Origin: an uncultured Flavobacteriaceae bacterium
GTDB lineage: Bacteria > Bacteroidota > Bacteroidia > Flavobacteriales > Flavobacteriaceae
Reading direction: 5' to 3'
NCBI GenBank assembly: GCA_947502635.1
Contig: CANNAN010000011.1
Coordinates: 1-64,000 of the forward strand
DNA length: 64,000 nt
Under the pieces are notes generated by a model. The model saw only the letters and a program-made list of their open reading frames with translations, had not been told where the DNA came from and made no database searches. Below are positions 36,852-48,407 of the stretch, piece after piece (within the stretch, counting starts at the first letter, position 1; every line of letters starts with the position of its first letter). A program made the position numbers and the translations under genes.

Positions 36852-37656
36852 TATGGTTTTTAATCGCTAAACGTACATTACCGTATTTTGTTAATAATTG
36901 TTGAGCTTCTTTTTCTGGAATGTTTAATTCACTCATAATCATTTTAGTTCCTCTACCTACTAATTTGTTATTACTTAGCTGCATATCAACCATTTTATTA
37001 CCTTTTATATGTCCAAGTTGTATCATTGTAGAGGTTGTTATCATATTAAGAACTAATTTTTGAGCAGTCCCAGCTTTCATTCTTGAACTACCTGTAACAA
37101 ATTCTGGACCTACTATAGCTTCTATAGGGAATTGTGCTGTTTGAGATAACGGACTGTTATGATTGCAGGTAATGCACCCAGTTATTATCTCATTTTCGTT
37201 ACATGCTTTTAAAGCTGCTATAACATATGGTGTTGTACCAGAAGCAGCAATACCTACCACAACATCATTTGAATTTACATGATATGCTTGAAGATCTTCC
37301 CAACCTTGAGTAAGAGAATCTTCAGCAAATTCTACTGCTTTTCTAATAGCGATATCACCACCAGCTATAAGACCAATGACTAAGTCATGAGAAACTCCAA
37401 ATGTAGGTGGACATTCTGATGCATCTAAAATACCTAGGCGACCACTTGTACCTGCTCCCATATAAAATAACCGTCCACCTAATTTAAGTTTTTCGACTAT
37501 TTGTTCTATTAACTTTTCTATTTGGGGAATAGCCTTTTCTACAGCTAAAGGGACAGATTTATCTTCGTTATTTATGCTTTTCAATAATTCACTAATCGAC
37601 ATCTTTTCCAGATGATCGTAATGGGAATCCTGTTCTGTTGTTTTAGTAAAACTCAT
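36838..37656 (-). CDS. murQ: N-acetylmuramic acid 6-phosphate etherase
   Basis: 272 aa SIS-domain enzyme that cleaves the lactyl ether of N-acetylmuramic acid 6-phosphate to give GlcNAc-6-phosphate and D-lactate, a step in recycling of cell-wall sugars. The phosphosugar-binding SIS motif is GAGTSGRLGILDASECPPTF, with E81 the expected catalytic acid in the DASECPPTF block. GIAASGTTPYVIAALKA and SRMKAGTAQKL are further MurQ signatures. It is slightly shorter than the roughly 300-aa enterobacterial enzyme. It lies 29 bases after the TolC-family gene and overlaps the DUF6095 gene, so it probably shares the transcript of the efflux genes. Cytoplasmic. Confidence 0.95.
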   Translation of the reverse strand: MSFTKTTEQDSHYDHLEKMSISELLKSINNEDKSVPLAVEKAIPQIEKLIEQIVEKLKLGGRLFYMGAGTSGRLGILDASECPPTFGVSHDLVIGLIAGGDIAIRKAVEFAEDSLTQGWEDLQAYHVNSNDVVVGIAASGTTPYVIAALKACNENEIITGCITCNHNSPLSQTAQFPIEAIVGPEFVTGSSRMKAGTAQKLVLNMITTSTMIQLGHIKGNKMVDMQLSNNKLVGRGTKMIMSELNIPEKEAQQLLTKYGNVRLAIKNHNDGN

Positions 37657-37685
37657 AATTCAAAAATATGAATTAATCCCCAGTT

Positions 37686-39146
37686 TTAATCATAAAGAAT
37701 ATCTTCAACCTCAATTTTTTTATCATTTATAAAATCATAAAGTGTTAGTTGTCTTAATATATAATAATCCCGCCAAAATTTTTCAAGAGAATTTAAGTAT
37801 TGAAGTATCGCCTTGTCTCTTTCTTGTAAAGCGATATTTAAATCTGTGATGGTAATTTTTCCGAGCATATATCTTTTTTGCGAAATATCATACCTTTTAG
37901 TAGCAACTTCCTTGGCTTTTTCTGAAGTTAATAAAAAGTCTCTTTGGTTGGACCAGTTTAAAACATGTAAAAAAATCTCTTGTTCAAATTCTTGTTTGTC
38001 TTGATTGATATTATTGTTAGTTAAATCCAAATTAGCTTCAGCCATTTTGCGTTTTGACTTGGATACACCCCAATCGAATATAGGGATACCAACAGAAACT
38101 GAAACATTTTGTTGTTTATTGAAGTTGTTAAAGAGGTTATTAAAATCGTCACCATTTTGCGAAACTCCAAAATTTGCTTGTATACCTAATTTTAATCTAT
38201 TATTTCCTTTTTGAAAAGCGACCTCTTTTTCTGCTTGTAACCGTTTCCTCCTAAATTCTATAACAGCCTTTCTATTTGCTTGTGCTTCTTTTAATGCTTT
38301 GTCTATATCAACATCAAATAGAGGTAATTCTTTGGGAATATCTAATTCTAAATCTTCGGTATCCAGCTCTAGATAGCGTGCCAAATTTTGAGAAGTTCTC
38401 TTTAAATCAACCGTATTAGTCGTGACTCTATTTTTAGAATTTAACAGCGCTAATTCCATTTGTAACAGCTCATTCTCTGCAATTTTACCCATTCTAAATC
38501 TACCTTTTGCTATATCGTATAAGGTATCTTGATTTGATAAATTTAGTTTTGCTATTTCCAATTGCATTTGCGCTTTTAGTAGCCCAAAATAGCGTCGGGA
38601 CGTATTAACAGATATTTGCTCCATATTTTCTACAAACTCTCTTTTAGACTCCTCATAAATTAATGGTTCTATTCTTTTATCCCATTTAAAAGGATTATAT
38701 AAAATTGAATTTTGAAAGTAATTAACAGAAAATGGAATAACGGAATAACCAATATTATCATCAAGTCCAAAAAGCTCAACACGCTCAAGATTTGTATTTA
38801 TAGATAAGGTACCACCTGTATAAGGAACACTTTGAGAGATTGATAAACCACCTTCGACGAGTAATTGATTTTGATTTACGAAGACATCTTGTCCAGAATC
38901 ATTAGTTATTCTACGTACTGAATTTCTATACTCAGGTAAGGTTGCATTAAGTCTAAGTTCAGGAAGAAAACTAGCTTTATAGTTTCTAAAACGCCAATAA
39001 TTAGATTGATTTCTGTTTAAATTAACTTTATAATCTGGAGATTTTTTTTGTGCAATTTCGATGGCTTCATTAAGTGTAATTTTTTTTGATTGTGAAAAAT
39101 TTAATAAAGGAAAGACAATGATGAATAGGATGAGTATTTTTTTCAT
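37686..39146 (-). CDS. TolC-family outer-membrane efflux protein
   Basis: 486 aa with a cleaved signal peptide (ILFIIVFPLLNFSQS, about 1-20). It shows two TolC-type repeats with long alpha-helical coiled regions, at about 185-285 and 390-470, separated by beta-strand segments. The N-terminal segment ITLNEAIEIAQKKSPDYKVN is typical of the family. It forms the trimeric exit duct of a tripartite pump. The neighbours upstream in the operon are the MacB-type permease and the HlyD-type adaptor, so all three structural parts are here except an ATPase. Substrate unknown. Confidence 0.92.
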   Translation of the reverse strand: MKKILILFIIVFPLLNFSQSKKITLNEAIEIAQKKSPDYKVNLNRNQSNYWRFRNYKASFLPELRLNATLPEYRNSVRRITNDSGQDVFVNQNQLLVEGGLSISQSVPYTGGTLSINTNLERVELFGLDDNIGYSVIPFSVNYFQNSILYNPFKWDKRIEPLIYEESKREFVENMEQISVNTSRRYFGLLKAQMQLEIAKLNLSNQDTLYDIAKGRFRMGKIAENELLQMELALLNSKNRVTTNTVDLKRTSQNLARYLELDTEDLELDIPKELPLFDVDIDKALKEAQANRKAVIEFRRKRLQAEKEVAFQKGNNRLKLGIQANFGVSQNGDDFNNLFNNFNKQQNVSVSVGIPIFDWGVSKSKRKMAEANLDLTNNNINQDKQEFEQEIFLHVLNWSNQRDFLLTSEKAKEVATKRYDISQKRYMLGKITITDLNIALQERDKAILQYLNSLEKFWRDYYILRQLTLYDFINDKKIEVEDILYD

Positions 39147-39319
39147 ATTATATTGGTCTCAAATGTATTTAAAACTGTGTACTTCGCTTTTAGTTTCTAA
39201 AAACTTTTGATACGAATTTCGCGAATTCACACTAATTTAGTTTTACAATGTTTATTATTTTATATTTCTGTATTTCGTCTGCCAAAGGGAACCTTTAGAT
39301 TCCCGCCCATAGTGGTTTA
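39147..39319. other. Gap with AT-rich GAATT-type repeat
   Basis: The 173 bases between the permease and tolC-family genes contain GATACGAATTTCGCGAATTC (39211-39230) followed by ACACTAATTTAG. Runs of GAATT/CTAATT of this style are dispersed intergenic repeats in several flavobacteria, from memory. No promoter was identified here. Confidence 0.35.
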
Positions 39320-40675
39320 TTATTCAGACCTTAAAGCTTCTATAGGTTTTTTATTTGCGGCTGCTTTTGCTGGAAATATTCCAAAAATTAGTCCAACAAT
39401 TACAGCAATAAAGAATGAGAGTGCAATGGAGTTTATTGATAAAACGGTTTCTATACCAGAAACGATTTCAATAACATAAGCTCCAATAACTCCAACAATA
39501 ATTCCAATAACACCACCACCAACACTAATAAGGACAGATTCTGATAAAAATTGTAAAATAACATCTTCTTCGGTAGCGCCAATCGCACGGATTATTCCTA
39601 TTTCTTTTGTTCTTTCTAATACAGAAGCTAACATGATATTCATGATGCCAATACCGCCTATTAGTAATGATATACCAGCAATAATAATTAATACGATATT
39701 GAAGATTTGTTTTGTTTTTTGTTGCTGTTTTAAAAGTTGAATAGGAATGGTTATCTCAAAATCTAATACATCATTATGTCTGCGTTTAAGCATTTTACTT
39801 AAAACTTCTGCTGTAGCTTTTAATTCGTTTGAATTTGAAACTTGAACAGTTAATTTATCTATTTGATGGTAGTTCCCTCTTGGGATTCTCTTTTTCGGAC
39901 CATTTTGATTTCTGTTTCGGCGGTTGCCTCCTTTATCACTTATTACTTTACGATCTTTATAGCGGACTAAAAATGTTTTAATAGGAATGTAAACATCTTC
40001 ATTTAAGTCTCTGATACCTAAATTTTCTTGAGCTTTATCTGATATTAATTTTTCTTCAATAACACCAATCACTTGTAACCAAACATTTTTAACTTTAATC
40101 TGTTTACCTAGTGCACTTTCACCAGTGAATAATTTTTTTTCAAGTTTTTTACCTACAATACAAACAGGCAAAGCATTCTTAATTTGATAGTCGGAAAAAC
40201 TTTTACCATTTTCTAAACTAATATTTGAAGATTCAAAAAAAGCAGGGGAAATACCAATGAGTTTAACAGCGTTTTGTTTGCCATTATTTATAACATACGT
40301 GTTTAAAATTATTTCGGGGCTAACAAGTTTTATACTAGGAATGTTTTTTTGAACACTCGTTGCATCTAATATATCAAGGCCTTTAGAAAATCGTTTTGAT
40401 TCTGATTTGTTCTCATTTTCATCATCTCCTTCAGCGTTTTCATTTTCTTCATCTAGAATTGGAGTCACCACAATATTATTTACACCTACTAATTCTAATT
40501 GTGCTAATATTTCTTTTTCTGCTCCATTTCCTATGGCCAGCATAGTAATTACTGAAGCCACACCAAAAATAATTCCCAAAGCGGTTAAAAATGTTCTAAC
40601 CTTATTGGTTTTAATAAACCAAAATGCTTCATTAAAATTAGATTTTAGCTTTTCTAAAAGTATCTTGTCTACCAT
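39320..40675 (-). CDS. MacB-type ABC transporter permease (no ATPase domain)
   Basis: 451 aa inner-membrane permease. The first membrane helix lies at about 27-48 within VRTFLTALGIIFGVASVITMLAIGNG, the typical FtsX/MacB start. A large periplasmic MacB_PCD domain follows (about 50-320), with an acidic insert EENENAEGDDENENKSESK near 78-98. The FtsX domain has three helices in the last 130 residues, including the LLIGGIGIMNIMLASVLERTKEIGIIRAIGA signature (shown in part). It lacks the N-terminal ATPase of E. coli MacB, and no separate ATPase gene lies in this cluster. It begins 2 bases after the adaptor gene ends, so translation is coupled. Confidence 0.92.
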   Translation of the reverse strand: MVDKILLEKLKSNFNEAFWFIKTNKVRTFLTALGIIFGVASVITMLAIGNGAEKEILAQLELVGVNNIVVTPILDEENENAEGDDENENKSESKRFSKGLDILDATSVQKNIPSIKLVSPEIILNTYVINNGKQNAVKLIGISPAFFESSNISLENGKSFSDYQIKNALPVCIVGKKLEKKLFTGESALGKQIKVKNVWLQVIGVIEEKLISDKAQENLGIRDLNEDVYIPIKTFLVRYKDRKVISDKGGNRRNRNQNGPKKRIPRGNYHQIDKLTVQVSNSNELKATAEVLSKMLKRRHNDVLDFEITIPIQLLKQQQKTKQIFNIVLIIIAGISLLIGGIGIMNIMLASVLERTKEIGIIRAIGATEEDVILQFLSESVLISVGGGVIGIIVGVIGAYVIEIVSGIETVLSINSIALSFFIAVIVGLIFGIFPAKAAANKKPIEALRSE

Positions 40676-40677
40676 TT

Positions 40678-41922
40678 TTATTTTAATAGCGTTATACTTT
40701 TTTCTTCTAGTCCTTCAGGTTTATTTAAATAAACAACATCATTTTCTTCTAAGCCTTTTTTAATAACAACAACTTCATTATTAGCTGCTCCGAGTTCTAC
40801 TTGCTTTTTATTGATTGATAACCCCGACTTTACATATGCAAAGCTAATAGAGTCATTTGCAAAAATGGCTTCTAGAGGAATCATTAAAACATCGTCTTGT
40901 TGACTTATTAATATCTTGTTTGATGTGGTCATTCCAGGTCTGATATTCTTATTTGTTTCATTTAGTTTTATTAAAACCTGAAAAAGTTTAATATCCGATC
41001 CAGCTTTGGTCTCACCCACATTCGCGACATTTGTGACAATACCATCAAGTTCTATATCAGGAAAAGCATCAAAACCTATTTTTGCAGTCAAGCCTTTTTT
41101 TATCTTTCTAATATCAACTTCATTACTATAGGTTTTCGATTCCATTTTTGTTAAATCTGGCAAACTGGCAATCGCTGGCTGCCATGGTGTTACAGTAGAT
41201 CCAACTTTCTTTTTCGTACCGTTCCATTCTTTTACATAAGTAACCATACCATCATCATCAGAATAGATCGTGAATTCCTTTTGTAATTTTAATAAGTCTT
41301 CTATTCTTTTTTTTATTTTTGAAACTTCCGTACCAACGATGATCATTTTAGCATTTGCTTGCCTCTTTTTTATCGAATAATCTGCTTTTTTTTCTTTTAA
41401 ATCACGTTCAATTTTTTGAATCTTAATTTCTAAGGATCTAATCGTGGCTGGAGATTCATATGCAGAACGTTCTAATTCCAATTTGTCTTCTTCAATATTA
41501 AATAGCAAATCTTTTATGGTATTACGTTCTTGTTTTAGTGTAAGTGTCGTATCTAGTTTTTGTTGTGTATACTTGGATTCTGCTTTTTCAAGATTCAATT
41601 GCGCATCATTAAGCTTTCCGTTAACCTCTGAAGCATCAAGTTTGCCTATATAATCGCCTTTTTTTACAACAGTACCTTCTGCTACTAAATCTTGTATTTT
41701 TATTTGATAAATATTAAACCTTCTTGCATTACTTGGACCATTAATTTCTTTTGAACTTGTTGATTGTGCTTCGCCAGAAATAAAAACTTCATTTAAAAAG
41801 GTGCCTTTTACTACTTTTGCGGTAAGAGAAACATCGCTATCACTACTAGAATTAAAATATGAATAAGCAATAATTAGTAAAATGATTGTACCTACTATGT
41901 AGGCTATCTTTTTTTTATTCAT
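40678..41922 (-). CDS. HlyD/MacA-type periplasmic adaptor protein
   Basis: 414 aa membrane-fusion protein that bridges the permease and TolC. It has one N-terminal membrane anchor (AYIVGTIILLIIAYSYF, about 8-24). A split lipoyl-like domain has halves near 65-105 and 215-245, flanking a coiled-coil hairpin at about 110-215 rich in Lys/Glu/Leu. A beta-barrel domain and a C-terminal membrane-proximal domain follow (VLMIPLEAIFANDSISFAYV). It is the first gene of the operon with permease, TolC, murQ and DUF6095. A TAnnTTTG element lies upstream. Confidence 0.92.
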   Translation of the reverse strand: MNKKKIAYIVGTIILLIIAYSYFNSSSDSDVSLTAKVVKGTFLNEVFISGEAQSTSSKEINGPSNARRFNIYQIKIQDLVAEGTVVKKGDYIGKLDASEVNGKLNDAQLNLEKAESKYTQQKLDTTLTLKQERNTIKDLLFNIEEDKLELERSAYESPATIRSLEIKIQKIERDLKEKKADYSIKKRQANAKMIIVGTEVSKIKKRIEDLLKLQKEFTIYSDDDGMVTYVKEWNGTKKKVGSTVTPWQPAIASLPDLTKMESKTYSNEVDIRKIKKGLTAKIGFDAFPDIELDGIVTNVANVGETKAGSDIKLFQVLIKLNETNKNIRPGMTTSNKILISQQDDVLMIPLEAIFANDSISFAYVKSGLSINKKQVELGAANNEVVVIKKGLEENDVVYLNKPEGLEEKSITLLK

Positions 41923-41950
41923 TTGGTTGGTTAATTTGATTGATGATGGT

Positions 41951-41958
41951 CAAAAATA
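41951..41958 (-). promoter_or_regulatory. Candidate -7 element of the efflux operon
   Basis: On the minus strand TATTTTTG fits the Bacteroidota -7 consensus TAnnTTTG, about 29 bases before the adaptor start codon. No clear TTTG lies 19 bases upstream, so this is only a candidate. Confidence 0.4.
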
Positions 41959-42068
41959 TATAAAAATTTGACTTACAGTATTTTAATTTTGTTAATATCA
42001 TCATAAATTATACCAAAATGCTTATGTTTTGTATATAATATATATAGGAACAATAGGAAATGAGTAAT

Positions 42069-42887
42069 TTACTTAATTGTATAGGAAAAAACAGTTGTTT
42101 CTGAGACTCGAAAATACCCTAGCGGAAAGTTACTTGGGTTTGTTTGGTTAATACAATTTCCTCTTACGGTTGCGGGTTGAATTTCGAATGGATCCCCAGA
42201 TTGATTATCATTTTGTTGGAGTAAGATGTTTAAATATTCGAAAGCACGTTCTGAAAGTCCAGAATTTCTTATTATCATTTTATCACCAGGGGCTAGGTTT
42301 TCATTTGAATAGAATCCGAAAATCTGATTTCCGTCCGTGAATTCATCATCGTAGACCTCAAGATTAAGAGCGTTATTATTAATACTGATGAATTCGAATA
42401 AATAATAGTTTTTAATATTTGCAGGATCCGTATAATAGGCCTTTATTTCGGTTTCATTACCAGAAAACCCGCCATTATTTTTTTGCTCTACAAAATCAAT
42501 GGGAACTACAGGTATTAATGTTTCTGTTGCTGCATAGGTTTCTTCATTATATACTATTGTAAGATTGTAAGTATTATTAATTACAGGGATGAATGCATCA
42601 TTTCTATAAATTCCTGTATTTCCTACTTCTTCAAGAAAATTAAAGGTATTATTATTTAGGTCTGTGACTGTAACTGTTGCTCCCGAAGCGGGTGGGAAAT
42701 TATTATCATAATATGGTGCAGTAAGACTTAATTTAATAAATTGTATTTCTCCATTAGTGGTATCAATCCAGTTTAATGAAGCGTCTATGACTAGCCTGGG
42801 TTCTGCAGTTTCTAAATTTAAATTTATAACATCTTCACAAGATGTACTAAGTAAACTTACAAGTAGTATATATATTATTTTTTTCAT
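42069..42887 (-). CDS. DUF4249 lipoprotein
   Basis: 272 aa from the start at 42887, chosen because it gives a lipoprotein signal peptide with C17 in the lipobox (LSTSCED). The longer frame from 42932 overlaps the receptor gene and lacks one. It is a beta-rich protein of family DUF4249, which in Bacteroidota is almost always encoded next to a TonB-dependent receptor, as here (4-base gap). It is presumably a surface or periplasmic accessory of that receptor. Its reaction and ligand are unknown. Confidence 0.88.
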   Translation of the reverse strand: MKKIIYILLVSLLSTSCEDVINLNLETAEPRLVIDASLNWIDTTNGEIQFIKLSLTAPYYDNNFPPASGATVTVTDLNNNTFNFLEEVGNTGIYRNDAFIPVINNTYNLTIVYNEETYAATETLIPVVPIDFVEQKNNGGFSGNETEIKAYYTDPANIKNYYLFEFISINNNALNLEVYDDEFTDGNQIFGFYSNENLAPGDKMIIRNSGLSERAFEYLNILLQQNDNQSGDPFEIQPATVRGNCINQTNPSNFPLGYFRVSETTVFSYTIK

Positions 42888-42891
42888 CAGC

Positions 42892-45267
42892 TTATAGTTT
42901 AAAATTATAAGATATAGATGGCACGATTCCAAATATAGCTAATCGAGTCGCTTGATTTGATTTGGTCGTCGTATTTTGATCAAAAGTAATGGATGCTGCA
43001 TTTTTACGGTTATATATGTTATAAATCCCGAAGACCCAATGACTCTGCCACCCACGATTCTTATTAGGCTTAGGTGTAAACGTGAAAGAGACATCCAATC
43101 GATTATAGGATGGTAGTCTGTTTGAGTTCCTGCTATTGTAATTAGGAATTGTTATGCCATTGAATAAATAGCGTCCATTTGGAAATGTTGCAGGTTGCCC
43201 CGTTTGAAATAAAAAATTTGCATTCATTCTCCATTTACTATTCCAATCATAACTTCCAGTAAGTGAAATATCATGCGTTTTATCGTAAGGTGTTCTATAC
43301 CAATCACCATTATTTATTCCTAATTCAGCGGGTGTTCTTCCTTTAGTTTGTTGCTCGGATTTTGATAGGGTATAGGCTAGCCAGCCTTTAAATTTGCCAT
43401 CGTTTTTTCTTAAAAGCACCTCTAAGCCGTACGCTCTGGATTTGCCATTTAAGATGACTTGTTCAATAGCATTATTTGCAACCAAATTGGCGCCATCAAT
43501 ATAATCGATTCTGTTTTTTACAGTTTTATAGAAACTTTCTAATTCTAAAGAGTAACTATTATCTTTAAAATTTTTAAAATAGCCAATGGCAAATTGATCT
43601 AATATTTGAGGTTTTACATATTTACCACTTGGTGTCCAAATATCTAATGGGGTAGGTGAGCTGGTATTTGAAAGCAGATGCAAATATTGACTCATTCTGT
43701 TATAGCTCATTTTTATTGAATTATTTGAGCTCATTTGATAAGCTAAGGAAGCTCTGGGTTCTAGGTTGAAAAACTTAGAAATAACATGACTTCGTTTAAA
43801 GTTTTCTATACTAATTGGAACTGCTTTTTCATAAATTTGAAAATCTTCATTAAACAAAACAGCTTGATCGTTTTCATAAACATTCAATTCGTCTTGTCCT
43901 AAGCGATGAAAAGCACTTAAACGAAGCCCGTAGGATAGTGCCAGTTTGTTAGAAACTTTTTGCTCAGCATCTAAATAAATAGCACTTTCAAAGGCATATT
44001 TATCAATAAGTTTAAAAGGGTTAATACCAGAAGTCTCTACGGTGGGATTTATTTCTCCAGGATTAAATTTGTAATAGATGCTGTTTAATCCGTATTGGAG
44101 TTTTATTTTATCATTTAAATAATGTTTAAAATCGTATTTTAAATTAAAATTCTGAATGCCAGAAACCCAATCAAACTCAACAAAGTTTAATTTCAAATCA
44201 TAGTAATAGTCAGAATAAATTAATGATAGATTCGAGAAGAGTTTATCTGAAAACAAATGATTCCATCTAAAATTTAAAACGGAATTTCCATAAATGTTTT
44301 CAAAACTGTCTTCAATTCTAAAGACATCGCGTCCAAAATAACCAGATAAGAAAATGTTATTTCTACTATTTATTTTATAACTCAATTTGGTGTTTAAATC
44401 GTAGAAATAAGCAATATTATCAATATCAAAAAGGGGTAAAAATAAATGGGCATAACTAGATCTGCCACCAAAAAGAAAAGATCCTTTTTCTTTTTTTATA
44501 GGACCTTCGGCTAGTAATCTACTAGAAACAATGCCAATTCCCCCATTCATGTGAAATTCTTTGCTATTACCTTCTTTTTGATAAATATCTAATACAGATG
44601 AAACCCTTCCTCCATAACGAGCTGGAATCCCTCCTTTATAAAGTCGGAGATCTTTGATGGCATCTGGGTTGAAAACAGAAAAGAAACCAAACAGATGTGA
44701 TGAATTATAAATGGTGGCCTCGTCTAAAAGGATTAGATTTTGATCTGCCGCACCTCCTCGAACATTAAACCCTGAAGATGCTTCACCAGCATTTGTAACA
44801 CCAGGAAGTAGTGTGATAGCTTTTATAATATCAGCTTCTCCAAGTACAACAGGGATGTCTTTTATGGTGCTAGATGTTAACTTATTAACACTCATTTGAG
44901 GCGCTTTTATATTGAGCTTTTCGATATTTTCGACAATAACTACTTCATCTAGGTTTTCTAAGGAATCGGTTAGGCTGAAATTTTTAGTAATATCTTCTGA
45001 GAGTATAATAGTTTCTGACTTTACAGTAAAGCCTAGGTAGCTTATTATAATATTATAAGTGCCTTCTGGTAATGTTATGGAATAAAAACCATATTCATTT
45101 GTTGTGGTTCCTGCTTGAATCTCAGGAAAAATAATATTAACACCAATAAGGGTTTCGTTACTTTTTTTTTCTAAAATAGTACCGCTCAATGTAAATTTTT
45201 GCTGAGCTTCTATGGATAGAATATTAAAACATAACGCAAAGAGAAACCATAAAAAAAGGTTTTTCAT
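42892..45267 (-). CDS. TonB-dependent receptor with carboxypeptidase-like N-domain
   Basis: 791 aa outer-membrane receptor. A signal peptide (about 1-21) is followed by a carboxypeptidase-regulatory-like domain at about 24-105 (SGTILEKKSNETLIGVNIIF). Next is the plug at about 125-235 with GFNVRGGAADQNLILLDEA and RYGGRVSSVLDI. A 22-strand-type barrel ends in FGIVPSISYNFKL with a terminal hydrophobic residue. It is not SusC-like in length and there is no SusD partner. The partner is the DUF4249 lipoprotein 4 bases downstream. The cargo could be a metal chelate, peptide or small organic molecule; the sequence does not decide. Confidence 0.93.
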   Translation of the reverse strand: MKNLFLWFLFALCFNILSIEAQQKFTLSGTILEKKSNETLIGVNIIFPEIQAGTTTNEYGFYSITLPEGTYNIIISYLGFTVKSETIILSEDITKNFSLTDSLENLDEVVIVENIEKLNIKAPQMSVNKLTSSTIKDIPVVLGEADIIKAITLLPGVTNAGEASSGFNVRGGAADQNLILLDEATIYNSSHLFGFFSVFNPDAIKDLRLYKGGIPARYGGRVSSVLDIYQKEGNSKEFHMNGGIGIVSSRLLAEGPIKKEKGSFLFGGRSSYAHLFLPLFDIDNIAYFYDLNTKLSYKINSRNNIFLSGYFGRDVFRIEDSFENIYGNSVLNFRWNHLFSDKLFSNLSLIYSDYYYDLKLNFVEFDWVSGIQNFNLKYDFKHYLNDKIKLQYGLNSIYYKFNPGEINPTVETSGINPFKLIDKYAFESAIYLDAEQKVSNKLALSYGLRLSAFHRLGQDELNVYENDQAVLFNEDFQIYEKAVPISIENFKRSHVISKFFNLEPRASLAYQMSSNNSIKMSYNRMSQYLHLLSNTSSPTPLDIWTPSGKYVKPQILDQFAIGYFKNFKDNSYSLELESFYKTVKNRIDYIDGANLVANNAIEQVILNGKSRAYGLEVLLRKNDGKFKGWLAYTLSKSEQQTKGRTPAELGINNGDWYRTPYDKTHDISLTGSYDWNSKWRMNANFLFQTGQPATFPNGRYLFNGITIPNYNSRNSNRLPSYNRLDVSFTFTPKPNKNRGWQSHWVFGIYNIYNRKNAASITFDQNTTTKSNQATRLAIFGIVPSISYNFKL

Positions 45268-45295
45268 GTCATAGCTTTTTTTATAAAAGTATAAA

Positions 45296-45318
45296 AAAAG
45301 CTCCTAACAGGAGCTTTT
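45296..45318 (-). terminator. Intrinsic terminator of the IDH gene
   Basis: AAAAGCTCCT (45296-45305) pairs perfectly with AGGAGCTTTT (45309-45318) around a 3-base loop. Read on the minus strand the stem ends in a T-run. It lies 24 bases after the stop codon of the isocitrate dehydrogenase gene and before the TonB receptor gene. Confidence 0.85.
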
Positions 45319-45341
45319 AAATATTCTTTAAAGTAATTCAA

Positions 45342-47570
<2,229 letters not shown>

Positions 47571-47762
47571 TTATTGTAAAGCTAAAAACATGCATTTATG
47601 TAGATTCGTTTTTAGCCCTGCGAATATACAAAAATGAGTTGTTAAAAATGTTTAAATATTGTATGAAAAACAATTAAAAAAGAATAGTTTTAATAGAATA
47701 ATAAAAAAAATAAGGAAGAGTAAGGATTTAATAAAAAAGAAGTGTTGAAGTTATAAATAACA

Positions 47763-47806
47763 AAAGCCATATCACGAAAGAATTTAATCTTCTTTGATAT
47801 GGCTTT
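47763..47806 (-). terminator. Strong hairpin in gene-free region
   Basis: A perfect 12-bp stem with a 20-base loop, followed by a T-rich tract on the minus strand (TTTTGTTATTT). No protein gene ends just upstream of it on either strand, which is why a non-coding transcript is suspected. Confidence 0.65.
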
Positions 47807-48253
47807 CTTTGAAATAACATAACGTGATCTAATTAGTATTGCTACTAAATCAGTTTAAACTTACATTTAAACCTTTTCAATTCAAGTGCTATTATTTCAA
47901 CGAAATAGATTAGTAATTTTCAATATGTATTGACCTACTACTAAAATATTTCTGTTAATTGTTTTTCTTGATACTATTAATCGCATTTTTCGTTTTCACG
48001 TTAAATTTGATTAAAGCATTGCTTTTATTACAACACACACTTTCATATCTGTTGCTTTTATCGCTTTCAATTACACTAGTAGCTAACTGCTTACGCATTT
48101 AGGACTTTTTGTAATATCATGGTTTTTTGCTCTCACACGCATACACGTTGCACAACAAAACCTCAAAAAACAATTATAATAAAGAACGTTACTTTATTCA
48201 GAATATAATATAAATCTATGTTACCATAAAACCAACCAAGGTTGTTATTATTT
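47763..48253 (-). ncRNA. Candidate non-coding transcript between rplS and icd
   Basis: The 855 bases at 47553-48407 have no credible protein frame. On the minus strand a possible promoter TTTG-N19-TATATTAG (48290-48287 and 48267-48260; two mismatches to TAnnTTTG) is followed after about 450 bases by a perfect 12-bp hairpin: AAAGCCATATCA (47763-47774) with TGATATGGCTTT (47795-47806). The hairpin runs into a T-run on the minus strand. That is the layout of an RNA gene. I found no signature of tmRNA, RNase P RNA or SRP RNA. It could equally be a decayed gene with a surviving terminator. Confidence 0.3.
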
Positions 48254-48351
48254 CTTTTGCTAATATAGAACCAGAAATCAAAAAAACAAATTTTTCAAGT
48301 TATTAGATATCAACTATTTATAAACCATACTTATTAACTTTTGTTAATAAA

Positions 48352-48379
48352 AAAAGCCTTGACATAAATCAAGGCTTTT
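48352..48379 (-). terminator. Intrinsic terminator of rplS
   Basis: AAAAGCCTTGA (48352-48362) pairs perfectly with TCAAGGCTTTT (48369-48379) around the loop CATAAA, with a T-run on the minus strand. It lies 29 bases after the rplS stop. Confidence 0.88.
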
Positions 48380-48407
48380 AAATAATTGCTTTTGCAATAA
48401 TACGTTA

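Noticed and set aside
39207-39479. 90-codon plus-strand frame in the tolC-permease gap
   Set aside because: Most of it lies opposite the permease coding end, and the rest is AT-rich repeat-like sequence.
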